Source of the DNA: SIG672 sp045580325
GTDB lineage: Bacteria; Bacillota; Clostridia; Oscillospirales; CAG-272
Reading direction: 5' to 3'
Length of the DNA: 64,000 nucleotides
Assembly: GCA_045580325.1 (NCBI GenBank)
Contig: JAZNNR010000032.1
Coordinates: forward strand, 62,001-126,000
The notes under the pieces were generated by a model. That model searched no databases. It had not been told where the DNA came from and worked only from the letters and a program-made list of their open reading frames with translations. Every line of letters begins with the position of its first letter. Position 1 is the stretch's first letter. A program made the translations under genes and the position numbers. Shown here piece after piece: positions 50,323-58,563 of the stretch.

Positions 50323-51132
50323 TTAAAGGCTCTTTGTCCAGTTTACAGAAAGCTTTATCCAAGAGGAAACAGCGCTCGACTCGAAGTCGGGGTTTCCAAG
50401 ACTTGTGGCTTCGTTTGCAAGAGCAAGACCGTGAGGACCGTTCGGAAAGACGTGAAGCTCGAAGGGAAGACCTGCCCTTGTGTATGCAAGAGCAAGCAGA
50501 AGCGGACTCGCTACGGGAACGACAGGGTCTGTGGCTGTATGGAAAGCGAACATCGGAGCTGCAGTTTCACTTTTAACGTGATTTTCGAGAGAGTACAGCT
50601 CAAGCTCTTCGTCCGTCGGATCTGTTTTTCCAAGGAGCCGACAGAACGATCCGCAGTGAGAGGCGTATCTTTTTCCTGAAACAACAGGGTATCCGAGGAT
50701 AACGCCGTTTGGTTTGTTTGCACCGTATGTTATGCCTGTTATTTCACGAACTTCGGGAAGATCCCACATTACGCCGAGAGAGCCTGCGAGGTGTCCGCCT
50801 GCCGAAAATCCGACAACGAATATGCGGTCGGGGTTGATATTGAACTCCTCTGCGTGCGCGCGGATATAGCTCACAGCAAGAGATGCGTCGCAGAGTGAGC
50901 GCGGAAATAGAGCTTTTTCTCCAATAGAATAGTTTAAAACAAAAGCGTTAAGTCCTTCGTTCATATAGGCAAGTGCGATAGGCTCACCTTCGCGGTCTGC
51001 ACAAACGACCTCGTAACCTCCGCCGGGGATAACGAGCATAGCATCGCGGGGCGGACCGCTCAGCTCGGAAAGATAAGTGGTCATATAAATATTGGGATCG
51101 TCTTCTATAAGGGCAATTTTCTTATGTATCAT
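50323..51132 (-). CDS. Alpha/beta-hydrolase, esterase/acetyl-hydrolase type
   Basis: 269-residue alpha/beta hydrolase. VIPGGGYEVVC is the oxyanion HGGG-like segment (about residue 35), GFSAGGH (about 105) holds the nucleophile Ser, and DPVVPVASPLLL and FPNGPHGLALA carry the acid and catalytic His regions. There is no signal peptide, so it is cytoplasmic. Relatives deacetylate sugars or hydrolyse short esters; the substrate is not determined. It stands alone on the minus strand. Confidence 0.88.
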   Translation of the reverse strand: MIHKKIALIEDDPNIYMTTYLSELSGPPRDAMLVIPGGGYEVVCADREGEPIALAYMNEGLNAFVLNYSIGEKALFPRSLCDASLAVSYIRAHAEEFNINPDRIFVVGFSAGGHLAGSLGVMWDLPEVREITGITYGANKPNGVILGYPVVSGKRYASHCGSFCRLLGKTDPTDEELELYSLENHVKSETAAPMFAFHTATDPVVPVASPLLLALAYTRAGLPFELHVFPNGPHGLALANEATSLGNPDFESSAVSSWIKLSVNWTKSL

Positions 51133-51219
51133 ACCGTATTTCCTTTCAAATAAGATATATGCTTCAAGGTTATTATATCATCTGATTTTTATAAATGCAA
51201 CAGAATTTACAAAAAAATA

Positions 51220-51251
51220 AAAACTGCTTTGCAGATCTGCAAAGCAGTTTT
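51220..51251 (-). terminator. Terminator of secG
   Basis: A 16-bp perfect stem AAAACTGCTTTGCAGA with its complement and essentially no extra loop, flanked by T-rich DNA on the minus strand. Confidence 0.85.
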
Positions 51252-51267
51252 AGTTAAGTTTAAATCT

Positions 51268-51783
51268 TTACGCCTCGGTGCTGTCTTCGCCCTCGGTGCC
51301 TTCGTTGCCGCCTTCGGTGCCTTCGTTGCCGCCCTCGGTGCCTTCGTTGCCACCCTCAGTGCCTTCGTTGCCCTTGTCGCCTTCATCACCCTTGTCGCCT
51401 TCGTCGCCCTTGTCGTCTTCGTGATCGTGATCGTGATCGTGGTCGTGGTCATCTTCCTCTTCGGTAACGGTGATGGTGATAGAACCGTCTTCTACGCCTG
51501 CGATATAGTCCTTAAGAGCATCGTAATCGTAAGTGATCTTTGCCTTGCCGGGCTGGATAGCATAGATAGCAAGAACAACGATTGCGAAAAGAATGCTGAT
51601 GATGATAGTGAGCTTGTTGAGCTTTGCATCGAGTTTCTTTCCCTTTGCCTTGCCGAAGAATGTTTCAGCACTGCCGGCTATTGCGCCCGAAATACGAGCG
51701 TTTTTGCTGCTCTGGAAAAGAACTGCAACGATAAGAAAAACAGAAACAAGAATAAGTATAATTCCAACAAAAATTTCAAGCAT
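51268..51783 (-). CDS. secG: SecG protein-export subunit with acidic His/Asp and GNEGTEG repeat tail
   Basis: 171 residues. The first 80 are a normal SecG: helix 1 (FVGIILILVSVFLIVAVLFQ), the conserved SSKNARISGAIAGSAETFFGKAKGKKLDAKLNKLT loop, and helix 2 (IIISILFAIVVLAIYAI). The remaining part, about 90 residues, is not found in ordinary SecG (70-110 residues): EEEDDHDHDHDHDHEDD, then repeats of KGDEGD and four of GNEGTEG. With E. coli-like topology the tail would lie outside the membrane, where the His/Asp run might bind divalent metals; that is inference. SecG assists SecYEG translocation. Confidence 0.92.
   Translation of the reverse strand: MLEIFVGIILILVSVFLIVAVLFQSSKNARISGAIAGSAETFFGKAKGKKLDAKLNKLTIIISILFAIVVLAIYAIQPGKAKITYDYDALKDYIAGVEDGSITITVTEEEDDHDHDHDHDHEDDKGDEGDKGDEGDKGNEGTEGGNEGTEGGNEGTEGGNEGTEGEDSTEA
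51288..51452 (-). repeat. Coding tandem repeats in the secG tail
   Basis: Three adjacent micro-repeat blocks: a 21-bp unit four times (GNEGTEG), a 9-18 bp KGDEGD/KGNEG-type unit, and a 6-bp GATCGT-type unit (HD repeats). All are multiples of three, so they can change copy number by slippage without frameshift. Confidence 0.85.
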
Positions 51784-51855
51784 TTTTTAAGTCCTCCGTA
51801 ATCCCATATGATAGGGTTATATATAACTTTTAACGATTTGGTGCAGTTGCATAAC

Positions 51856-51881
51856 GACCGCTTGCGAGAGTGCAAGCGGTC
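51856..51881 (-). terminator. Hairpin downstream of the tRNA gene
   Basis: A 10-bp perfect stem GACCGCTTGC with its complement and a 6-nt loop immediately 3' of the tRNA. There is no strong T-run, so it may be a processing or weak termination signal. Confidence 0.5.
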
Positions 51882-51888
51882 ATTTTAA

Positions 51889-51962
51889 TGGGCCATCAGG
51901 GATTCGAACCCCGGACCAACCGGTTATGAGCCGGTAGCTCTGACCAACTGAGCTAATGGCCC
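51889..51962 (-). tRNA. tRNA with CAT anticodon (Met elongator or Ile2)
   Basis: Full cloverleaf on the minus strand: a 7-bp acceptor stem GGGCCAT-ATGGCCC, D arm GCTCAGTTGGTCAGAGC, anticodon stem ACCGG with loop CTCATAA (anticodon CAT), T arm with GGTTCGAATCC, and discriminator A. CCA is not encoded. It has no paired first D-stem features that would make it initiator. Elongator Met and lysidine-modified Ile2 cannot be told apart with certainty by eye. Confidence 0.92.
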
Positions 51963-51993
51963 TTTTGAAAGGGAATATTTCCGCGTGCTTCAT

Positions 51994-52022
51994 AGTATAA
52001 CATACTTTTAGAGTTTTGTCAA
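51994..52022 (-). promoter_or_regulatory. Promoter of the tRNA gene
   Basis: Minus strand TTGACA, 17 bp, TATACT, about 32 bp upstream of the mature tRNA 5' end. Confidence 0.8.
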
Positions 52023-52126
52023 TATGTAAATTGCAAATTTGCAAATTTTTTTGGGTAAAAACAGTAAAATTAACTGCCAAATCGCGTAAATATCCGAGAG
52101 TTGGGTTGATTGTGTCTGTTTGTAAA

Positions 52127-52924
52127 TCAGCCGAACAATCTTCTGAAATTGTTATACAGCACATCCTCGCGCTCTTTTTCCGAAAGGTCAAGCCGCGTAA
52201 AGCGTTCAAGCTCTTTTTCAGCGTCCCACATAGGAAAATCCGTACCGAACATAAACTTGTCGGGGCCGAAGTGATGGAGTATGCGGTTTGCATCGTCGAT
52301 GGGCAGAAAATCAAGCGAGCTTGACGTGTCAAAGAAGATGCGGTCATTTACAGGAAGATTTCCGAACTCGTGCCACCTGCGGTATCCGCCGAAATGGGAA
52401 ACGATAACCGTAAGATCGGGTATCTTTTTCATTATATTTGCCACTCTTTGCGGAGCAGAATAATCGTATCTGTTATCACCGACGTGGAAAAGGATCGGCA
52501 TATCGCGCTTTGCTATCTCGCGGTACATAGGAATAGCACGCTCGTCGTCTATATCGAATTTCTGGAAATCGTTGTGGAATTTAACTCCGACAAGACCGAG
52601 CTCTTTTGCACGGTCAAGTTCTTCGGAAATTCCCTCAAAATCAGGGTGCATAGCGGCAAACCCGATAAGGATAAGACCGCCATTTTCCTTTGCCTGCGCG
52701 CAGCTCGAGCCGATGAAGTCGTTTATACTCGTAACCTGAGAGGCTGTAACGGCGGCAGAGCAGACAAGGCAGCGCTCTGTACCTATCTTTTTCTCGTTTT
52801 CGCGGAGAACATCAATATCTGCGGGGTAAGCCATACCGATTTCATAAAAATCACCAATTGATTTTGAAGCTTTTTCCGATATTTTTGAAGGAAAAATATG
52901 AGTATGGGCGTCTGCAATCTTCAT
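52127..52924 (-). CDS. Amidohydrolase-2 family metal-dependent hydrolase
   Basis: 265-residue TIM barrel. Metal motif DAHTHIFP lies at residues 5-12, VKFHNDFQKF (about 118), ILFHVGDN (about 147), VSHFGGYRRWHE (about 176), and GTDFPMWDAEKE (about 225) with the conserved Asp; this is the amidohydrolase-2 pattern (PF04909). Relatives are hydrolases or decarboxylases of small organic acids. The gene is alone between the tRNA promoter and acpP. The substrate is unknown. Confidence 0.88.
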   Translation of the reverse strand: MKIADAHTHIFPSKISEKASKSIGDFYEIGMAYPADIDVLRENEKKIGTERCLVCSAAVTASQVTSINDFIGSSCAQAKENGGLILIGFAAMHPDFEGISEELDRAKELGLVGVKFHNDFQKFDIDDERAIPMYREIAKRDMPILFHVGDNRYDYSAPQRVANIMKKIPDLTVIVSHFGGYRRWHEFGNLPVNDRIFFDTSSSLDFLPIDDANRILHHFGPDKFMFGTDFPMWDAEKELERFTRLDLSEKEREDVLYNNFRRLFG

Positions 52925-53018
52925 TTTCCTTTTTTACCTTTCCAAAATGACATATGTGTAAATTATAAAGTAATATCAAAAAACAATCGACAGACCAAGG
53001 TCTGTCGAAAGTTTACTT

Positions 53019-53249
53019 TTAAGCATTATTCTCAATATAGTCGCACAGATCGCTTACTGTACGGAGACTAGGAAATTCTTCTTCGGGAATTGCAAGACCG
53101 AACTGCTCTTCAACTGTCATAAGAATTTCAACAACATCGAGGGAGTCTGCACCAAGGTCTTCCATAATGTCAGCAGACTTGTCGATTTTTTCGACGTCGA
53201 CGCGCAGCTGCTTTGCAAGTATCTGCGAGAGTTCTTCGAAAATATTCAT
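53019..53249 (-). CDS. acpP: Acyl carrier protein
   Basis: 76 residues, acidic and helical. The phosphopantetheine site is Ser36 in DLGADSLDVVEI. It carries acyl chains for fatty acid synthesis. I used ATG 53249. A GTG two codons upstream (53255) has the better GGAAGGA spacing and may be the true start. Its own promoter lies at 53322-53350. No fab genes are adjacent, so it may serve a general or dedicated role. Confidence 0.93.
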   Translation of the reverse strand: MNIFEELSQILAKQLRVDVEKIDKSADIMEDLGADSLDVVEILMTVEEQFGLAIPEEEFPSLRTVSDLCDYIENNA

Positions 53250-53321
53250 AAACACTAGTGTATCCTTCCGATTGTTATTTAAGTAGGGCGGTGCATAAGC
53301 GCTATACACACACCGCTATAT

Positions 53322-53350
53322 ATTATATATGAAATCCACTTAAAAATCAA
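53322..53350 (-). promoter_or_regulatory. Promoter of acpP
   Basis: Minus strand TTGATT, 17 bp, TATAAT. The predicted start is about 65-70 nt before the ATG. Confidence 0.7.
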
Positions 53351-53437
53351 TAGTGAATTCACACAAATTCTTTAATATTAACACAATATTCACATACAAA
53401 TTGAATATTTTTGCCAAGTTATGTCTGAAAATCGGCT

Positions 53438-55264
53438 TTAATCAAGAACAAGGTCGAACTGTGAATTATAGAGCGCGGCATAGCTTCCGTCTAGGGCAAG
53501 GAGCTCATCGTGGCTGCCCTTTTCAAGAATTCTGCCCTTGTCCATAACTATTATCGTGTCCGCGTTTTTGATAGTTGAAAGTCTGTGAGCAACTATAATA
53601 CAGGTCTTATTCTTCATCGCCGCGTCCATAGCGGTATGGAGAAGCGCCTCGGTGTGCGAGTCAACATTAGATGTTGCCTCGTCGAGAATAAGGAAGGGAG
53701 TATCAAGCAGAATAGCTCTTGCTATGGTTATAAGCTGCTTTTGACCCTTTGAAATGTTAGATCCGTTTTCATCTATGACCGTATTATATCCGTCGGGCAA
53801 TGACTTTATAAAGCTGTGTACCTTTGCCGTTTTTGCGGCTTCGACTATTTCCTCAAATGATACGTCGTTTCTTCCGTATGCGATATTTTCAGCAACGGTA
53901 CCGCCAAAGAGCCAGGTGTCCTGAAGCACCATCGCAAACGAGCGCCGCACGTCAGAGATCGGAGCTTTTTGTGTGTTTACACCGTCTATGAGGATCTCGC
54001 CCGAGTCGGGATCGTAAAATCTCATAAGCAGGTTTATTATCGAGGTCTTGCCGCAGCCCGTCGCACCGACGAGAGCGATCGTTTTGCCCTTTGGCGCGTC
54101 GATAAATATGTCGTGCAGAACTGTTCTTTCCTCGGTATAGCCAAATGTTACGCCGTTTACCTTAAGACTGCCTTCCTTCGATATTCCGCTTTCTGAAAGT
54201 TTTTCGGTCGCATCGCTGTCCTTTGGCTCACAGCCCTCGTCGAGAAGTCTGAATATTCTTGCTCCTGCCGATATTGCCGACTGAATATCGCTGACGATAT
54301 TGGCAGTTTCGTTTATCGGGCCAGAAAATCTTCTTGCGTACTGAATGAACGAGGAAAGCGCGCCTATCGTAAACATCGCGCCCTCGGGAGAACCCTTCGT
54401 CTTTATAAATATAAGGACTCCGAACATTCCGATAAGAGAAAGTGTTATGTTGTTTATGAAGTTTACCGAAGGACCGAGAATACAGCCCTGATAGTCGGCG
54501 TTGTATTCTGCCTCTACCGCCTCGTTGTTGTGAACGTCAAAGCGTGAGATTATGACCTTTTCCTTCGAGTATGCGCGTATAGTTTTCTGTCCCGAGAGCA
54601 TTTCCTCGGCAAATCCGTTGAGAAATCCGTATTTCGCCGAGCGGTACGAGAAAAGTGGGCGTACCTTTTTTACTCTGTAACGCGAGAAAAATATGAGCGC
54701 GGGAATAGTTACCGTAAATATGAGCATAAGTATCGGCGCTATTTTAAACATCTGATATCCGCACACTATGACCGTTATCGAGCCCGAAAGTATATGAACG
54801 AGGTCGTTTGAAAGGGAAGTATTTACCGTGTCGATGTCGTACGTAAGGCGGCTTACTATGTCGCCCGACTGATTTTTGTCGAAATATCCGACGGGTAGGT
54901 CGCAAAGATGCTCAAATACGTCTTTTCTCATACGGTAGGTAACGCTCTTGCTTATCGAGATCATTATTATCGAAAGCAGATAGGAGAGCGCCGCCGATAC
55001 CGCGTAAAAGGCGACCATAAGTCCCGTGTAGAAAAGCACCGACTTAAAATTGACGTTCCCGCCCTCTCCGATAGCGTCGATTGCTTTGCCCGACAGCTCG
55101 GGACCCTCGAGCGAGAGCAGATTTGCCGTTATCATAAGCAGAGCGGCAAGGAGAAGCATCGCCTTGTGAGCGAAAAGATATTTTAAAATCCTGAAAATTA
55201 CCGATTTTTTTGACATTTTCGTTTTTTTGTCAGAAGCAGACGGAATACTGTGCGCTTTATTCAA
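53438..55264 (-). CDS. Heterodimeric ABC exporter, subunit with consensus Walker B
   Basis: 608 residues from TTG 55264, which has GGGAGGTG 7 nt upstream and overlaps the preceding stop. Six-helix exporter domain (about 20-310), then ATPase: VGATGCGKTSIIN (Walker A), DTWLFGGT (Q-loop region), signature altered to ISKGQKQ, Walker B LILDEATS with catalytic Glu, and H-loop VAHRLSTI. Together with the upstream subunit it forms one consensus and one degenerate ATP site, as in BmrCD/TM287-288-type exporters. Substrate unknown: drug, lipid or peptide. Confidence 0.92.
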   Translation of the reverse strand: MNKAHSIPSASDKKTKMSKKSVIFRILKYLFAHKAMLLLAALLMITANLLSLEGPELSGKAIDAIGEGGNVNFKSVLFYTGLMVAFYAVSAALSYLLSIIMISISKSVTYRMRKDVFEHLCDLPVGYFDKNQSGDIVSRLTYDIDTVNTSLSNDLVHILSGSITVIVCGYQMFKIAPILMLIFTVTIPALIFFSRYRVKKVRPLFSYRSAKYGFLNGFAEEMLSGQKTIRAYSKEKVIISRFDVHNNEAVEAEYNADYQGCILGPSVNFINNITLSLIGMFGVLIFIKTKGSPEGAMFTIGALSSFIQYARRFSGPINETANIVSDIQSAISAGARIFRLLDEGCEPKDSDATEKLSESGISKEGSLKVNGVTFGYTEERTVLHDIFIDAPKGKTIALVGATGCGKTSIINLLMRFYDPDSGEILIDGVNTQKAPISDVRRSFAMVLQDTWLFGGTVAENIAYGRNDVSFEEIVEAAKTAKVHSFIKSLPDGYNTVIDENGSNISKGQKQLITIARAILLDTPFLILDEATSNVDSHTEALLHTAMDAAMKNKTCIIVAHRLSTIKNADTIIVMDKGRILEKGSHDELLALDGSYAALYNSQFDLVLD

Positions 55265-56996
55265 GGATAACACCTCCCATCTGAGATTTCGCGGTATCTC
55301 TGTAATACTGGCAGGCAAGAAGAAGCTCCTCGTGCGTTCCCGCGCCGATAAGTCTTCCTTCTTCGAGCACGAGTATGAGATCTGCGTGCATTATTGAGCT
55401 TACACGCTGAGAAACGATCACCGTGGTAGTGTCCTTGTAATTTTCCTTTATTGCGCGTCTGAGAGCGGCATCTGTTTTGTAGTCGAGAGCCGATGACGCA
55501 TCGTCGAGAATAAGTATTTCGGGGTCGCCTGCGATCGCACGGGCGATAGTAAGACGCTGCTTTTGTCCTCCGCTGAGGTTTGCGCCCTTGATGTCGAGCA
55601 TATACTCGGCTTTTTCGGGATATTCGTTTACGTAGTCATATGCCTGCGCGAGTCTGAAGGCTTTTTCAAGCTTTTCGTCCGAAATATCGCGCCCAAATAC
55701 TACGTTTTCCTTTATTGTGTCCTTGAATATAAAATCATTTTGGAAAACGCTTCCGAAGCGTGAGCGAAGCTCCTCGGTCGGCATTTCCTTTATGTTTTTA
55801 CCGTTTATCTTTATTTCGCCCTCGTTTACGTCATATATACGCATAAGCAGGGAAATAAGAGTGCTCTTTCCGCTTCCCGTGCCGCCGATTATTCCGAGAG
55901 TTTCACCTCTGTTTATCGAAAAAGAGATATTTTCGAGGACTTTGTGCTTTTTATATGCAAATGAAACGCCCGAAAACTCTATATGAGGAGTGTTTTCGCC
56001 ATTTTCTTCGGGTTTTACATCTTCAACATCGCGGTATGCCTCGACCCAGAGCTTTGGCTCGGAGAAGAGAACCGCGTTTATTCTGTTCATACCTGCAGCA
56101 CCGCTCGAGTAGCTGACAAAAATACGTGTGATAACTATCATCGCGTTTGAAATTATGGTAAAATAGTTTATAAACGCGATTATATTACCAACCGAGCTCT
56201 GATGCTTTGTTATCATAAGCGCGCCGACGACGATTACCGCCGAAAGACCGAGGTTGAGGAAGAAGCTGATTATCGGATTTGTTGCGGCAACCGTCAGATT
56301 TGCCTTTTTCTCCTTTTTTATAGCCTCTTTATTTACCTTGTCAAAGCGGCTCTTTTCATACTGCGTGCGGTTGAGTGCCTTGATTATTCTTACTCCCGAC
56401 GTGTTTTCTCTTACTACCTTTGTGAGATTGTCGGTTGATTTCTGCTGTTCGGTGTAGAGTGGTATACTCTTTTTCGTTATTATTATAGTGAAAAATGCGA
56501 TGAAGGGAAGAGTGCAGAGAAGGGTAAGGGTAAGAAACGGGTCCTGAATAGCGGTTACGATAAGACCGCCTATGAAAAGAATCACGGCTCTTATCGCCAT
56601 TCTTTGCATTATGTTTACCATTCGCTGTACGTTATATGTATCGGTGGTTATTCTCGATTCGAGCGAGGAAATAGAAAACTCGTCTATCTGCGACGCATCA
56701 AGATAAGATATTTTCTCAAAAAGGTCGTGTCTTATTGCTTTTATACAGTATGAAGTTACTCTCGATGCCGAGCGGTTTGCAATTATATTAAACATAAGCG
56801 CGCAGAAGGAGCAGACTATCATAAGCGCGCCGTAAATTATGACCGCGTTTAAATTCTCGGTCGGAATTATATCGTCTATTATAATAGCGAGAAGCCAAGG
56901 GATAAAAAGGTCCATAACCGTACCCACCGCTTTTATCGACAAAGCGAAGGCTATACGCTTTTTGTATGGACTCAGGTATTTGAGCAGATTTTTCAT
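55257..56996 (-). CDS. Heterodimeric ABC exporter, subunit with degenerate Walker B and H-loop
   Basis: 579 residues. Six-helix exporter domain (to about 300) and ATPase with GIIGGTGSGKSTLIS (Walker A), signature LSGGQKQRLTIARA intact, Walker B LILDDASS with Asp in place of the catalytic Glu, and VSQRVSSI with Gln replacing the H-loop His. These changes mark the non-hydrolysing site of a heterodimer. It is translationally coupled to the partner subunit and has its own promoter upstream. Confidence 0.92.
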   Translation of the reverse strand: MKNLLKYLSPYKKRIAFALSIKAVGTVMDLFIPWLLAIIIDDIIPTENLNAVIIYGALMIVCSFCALMFNIIANRSASRVTSYCIKAIRHDLFEKISYLDASQIDEFSISSLESRITTDTYNVQRMVNIMQRMAIRAVILFIGGLIVTAIQDPFLTLTLLCTLPFIAFFTIIITKKSIPLYTEQQKSTDNLTKVVRENTSGVRIIKALNRTQYEKSRFDKVNKEAIKKEKKANLTVAATNPIISFFLNLGLSAVIVVGALMITKHQSSVGNIIAFINYFTIISNAMIVITRIFVSYSSGAAGMNRINAVLFSEPKLWVEAYRDVEDVKPEENGENTPHIEFSGVSFAYKKHKVLENISFSINRGETLGIIGGTGSGKSTLISLLMRIYDVNEGEIKINGKNIKEMPTEELRSRFGSVFQNDFIFKDTIKENVVFGRDISDEKLEKAFRLAQAYDYVNEYPEKAEYMLDIKGANLSGGQKQRLTIARAIAGDPEILILDDASSALDYKTDAALRRAIKENYKDTTTVIVSQRVSSIMHADLILVLEEGRLIGAGTHEELLLACQYYRDTAKSQMGGVILE

Positions 56997-57034
56997 TTAA
57001 CTTTCCTTTTGAAATAACGTGTGTATTACCTTTT

Positions 57035-57063
57035 ATAATACCACAGAAAGCTCAAAGAGTCAA
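57035..57063 (-). promoter_or_regulatory. Promoter of the ABC exporter operon
   Basis: Minus strand TTGACT, 17 bp, TATTAT, about 40 bp before the start codon at 56996. Confidence 0.7.
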
Positions 57064-57083
57064 CACCGAGGAGGTCGCAGTGA

Positions 57084-57116
57084 ATAAAAAACCTACCGAC
57101 AAAAATATCGGTAGGT
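57084..57116 (-). terminator. Terminator of rpsF-ssb-rpsR
   Basis: A 9-bp stem ACCTACCGA with its complement and an 8-nt loop, followed on the minus strand by TTTTTTATT. Confidence 0.92.
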
Positions 57117-57136
57117 CATGATCCTTAAACTGAATT

Positions 57137-57412
57137 TTAGTCAGTAACGTAAGGAAGAATAGCTATAACGCGAGCGCGCTTGATAGCTATTGCAAGTTCA
57201 CGCTGGTGCATAGCGCATGTTCCTGTAACTCTTCTGGGGAGGATCTTGCCTCTGTCAGAAGTGAATTTACGGAGCTTTGCTGCATCCTTGTAATCTATGA
57301 ACTTTGCGGTCTTGTCAGCGCAGAACTGGCAAACCTTTTTTCTCTTGCGATTATTGTTGTTCGGGCGAGCCTGCTTAACAGGAGCAGCCTGAACTTCTCT
57401 CTCGTTGTCCAT
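57137..57412 (-). CDS. rpsR: 30S ribosomal protein S18
   Basis: 91 residues. KKVCQFCADK with downstream CAMH makes a four-ligand zinc-ribbon (the Cys-containing S18 form). IDYKDAAKLRKFTSDRGKILPRRVTGTC and QRELAIAIKRARVIAILPY are universal S18 segments. It binds 16S rRNA with S6 in the platform. It is the last gene of the rpsF-ssb-rpsR operon, 28 bp after ssb, followed by a strong terminator. Confidence 0.97.
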   Translation of the reverse strand: MDNEREVQAAPVKQARPNNNNRKRKKVCQFCADKTAKFIDYKDAAKLRKFTSDRGKILPRRVTGTCAMHQRELAIAIKRARVIAILPYVTD

Positions 57413-57440
57413 TTATGAAACCTCCTTAAAATAATTAGTG

Positions 57441-57914
57441 TCAGAACGGCAGATCGTCGTCGTTGGGGATATCCTCAAATCTGGGCGCGTCCTCGTCCTG
57501 TGATGAAAACGACGGATTTCCGTAGCTTTCAGGTGTGTACTGCGAAGCGGGTCTTGCACCGGGCTGTCTGCCTGCAGGCGATTCACCCTTTGAATCAACA
57601 AAGTTGATCTCGTCGGCAACAACGTCAGTGGAATAACGCTTCTGATTATTCTGGTCCGTCCAACTTCTTGTCTGGATGGAACCGACTACGCAAATCGAGC
57701 TTCCTTTACGGAAGAAGCGGCAAAGAAACTCTGCCTGGTTTCTCCAAGCGATAACGTTGATAAAATCAGCCTGCTGTGCACCTTCTGCTGATGTGCGGCG
57801 GTTTACCGCAACTGTGAAGGAGGATACCGGAATACCCGATGAGGTCTGTCTGAGCTCAGGGTCGGCTGTAAGACGTCCGCCAATGATAACCTTGTTGAGA
57901 TTGAAATTAGCCAT
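57441..57914 (-). CDS. ssb: Single-stranded DNA-binding protein
   Basis: 157 residues. N-terminal OB fold (about 1-105): FNLNKVIIGGRLTADPELRQTSSGIPVSSFTVAVNR, with conserved DFINVIAWRNQAEF. The disordered Gly/Pro/Ser linker is followed by an acidic C-terminal tip NDDDLPF that recruits partner proteins. It sits between rpsF and rpsR, the conserved Firmicutes arrangement, so ribosomal protein and replication gene expression are linked. Confidence 0.97.
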   Translation of the reverse strand: MANFNLNKVIIGGRLTADPELRQTSSGIPVSSFTVAVNRRTSAEGAQQADFINVIAWRNQAEFLCRFFRKGSSICVVGSIQTRSWTDQNNQKRYSTDVVADEINFVDSKGESPAGRQPGARPASQYTPESYGNPSFSSQDEDAPRFEDIPNDDDLPF

Positions 57915-57955
57915 TTTTAAACCATCCTTTCAAAACCGTTAAATAACGGATCTTC

Positions 57956-58252
57956 TTATTCGGGCATTCTTACTACGATAGAACGCATAACGCCTTCGGT
58001 AATGCCGAAAATTCTTTCGAGCTCAGCAACGAAAGAGGGCTTTGCACTGAAGTTCATCTGAACATAGTAGCCTTCGCTCATATCGTCGATAAGATAAGCA
58101 AGCTTTCTCTTTCCGATCTCACTCACCTCGGGTGCAGCCGTATCGGATGCGATGAGGTCGGAGAACTTCTTAACGAGAGCAGCTGTTGCTTCCTCTGTAA
58201 GAGTAGCGTTAAGGACGAATACGGTTTCATACTTGTTAACTGCTGTTTCCAT
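57956..58252 (-). CDS. rpsF: 30S ribosomal protein S6
   Basis: 98 residues: NKYETVFVLNATLTEEATAALVKKFSDLI, GKRKLAYLIDDMSEGYYVQMNFSA, and ERIFGITEGVMRSIVVR are S6 signatures. It binds S18 on the 30S platform. It is first in the rpsF-ssb-rpsR operon. A perfect promoter and a hairpin leader with a CCG-containing loop lie upstream, and GGGAGGTG is the ribosome binding site. Confidence 0.97.
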   Translation of the reverse strand: METAVNKYETVFVLNATLTEEATAALVKKFSDLIASDTAAPEVSEIGKRKLAYLIDDMSEGYYVQMNFSAKPSFVAELERIFGITEGVMRSIVVRMPE

Positions 58253-58327
58253 TTTTTACACCTCCCTATGGACATAAGACCGCAAGTCTCTGAAATTTTT
58301 ATTTACCTGCGGTAAGGAGAAGCGTCT

Positions 58328-58352
58328 GTACTTTTCCGGTAACATAAAGTAC
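58328..58352 (-). promoter_or_regulatory. rpsF: Candidate S6:S18 autoregulatory hairpin in the rpsF leader
   Basis: On the minus strand GTACTT pairs with AAGTAC around a loop containing TTACCGG. Known S6:S18 leader motifs display an unpaired CCG in a hairpin of the rpsF mRNA. The match to the full consensus is not shown here. Confidence 0.35.
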
Positions 58353-58373
58353 ATTACGACACTCCGAGTGTTT

Positions 58374-58402
58374 ATTATAATACACTTTCACCTCTTTGTC
58401 AA
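58374..58402 (-). promoter_or_regulatory. Promoter of rpsF-ssb-rpsR
   Basis: Minus strand perfect TTGACA, 17 bp, TATAAT, giving a leader of about 115 nt. The rest of the 58253-58528 gap shows nothing else but A/T-rich DNA between the divergent promoters. Confidence 0.9.
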
Positions 58403-58528
58403 TAGCAAACAGGCGGTTTTTTTACAATTTTTGCAAGGTTTTTATCAAAAATTCAGCTGTTGCACGCTTTTTCTTTATATATAAAAGGAAAAATACCGAA
58501 AATTCGCATTAAAAAATACAAAATTCTA

Positions 58529-58557
58529 TTGACAAACGAAAAAAACGGTGGTATAAT
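58529..58557 (+). promoter_or_regulatory. Promoter of the leucine T-box operon
   Basis: Perfect TTGACA, 17 bp, TATAAT, with a predicted start near 58564, where the T-box leader begins. Confidence 0.9.
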
Positions 58558-58563
58558 ACGAAA

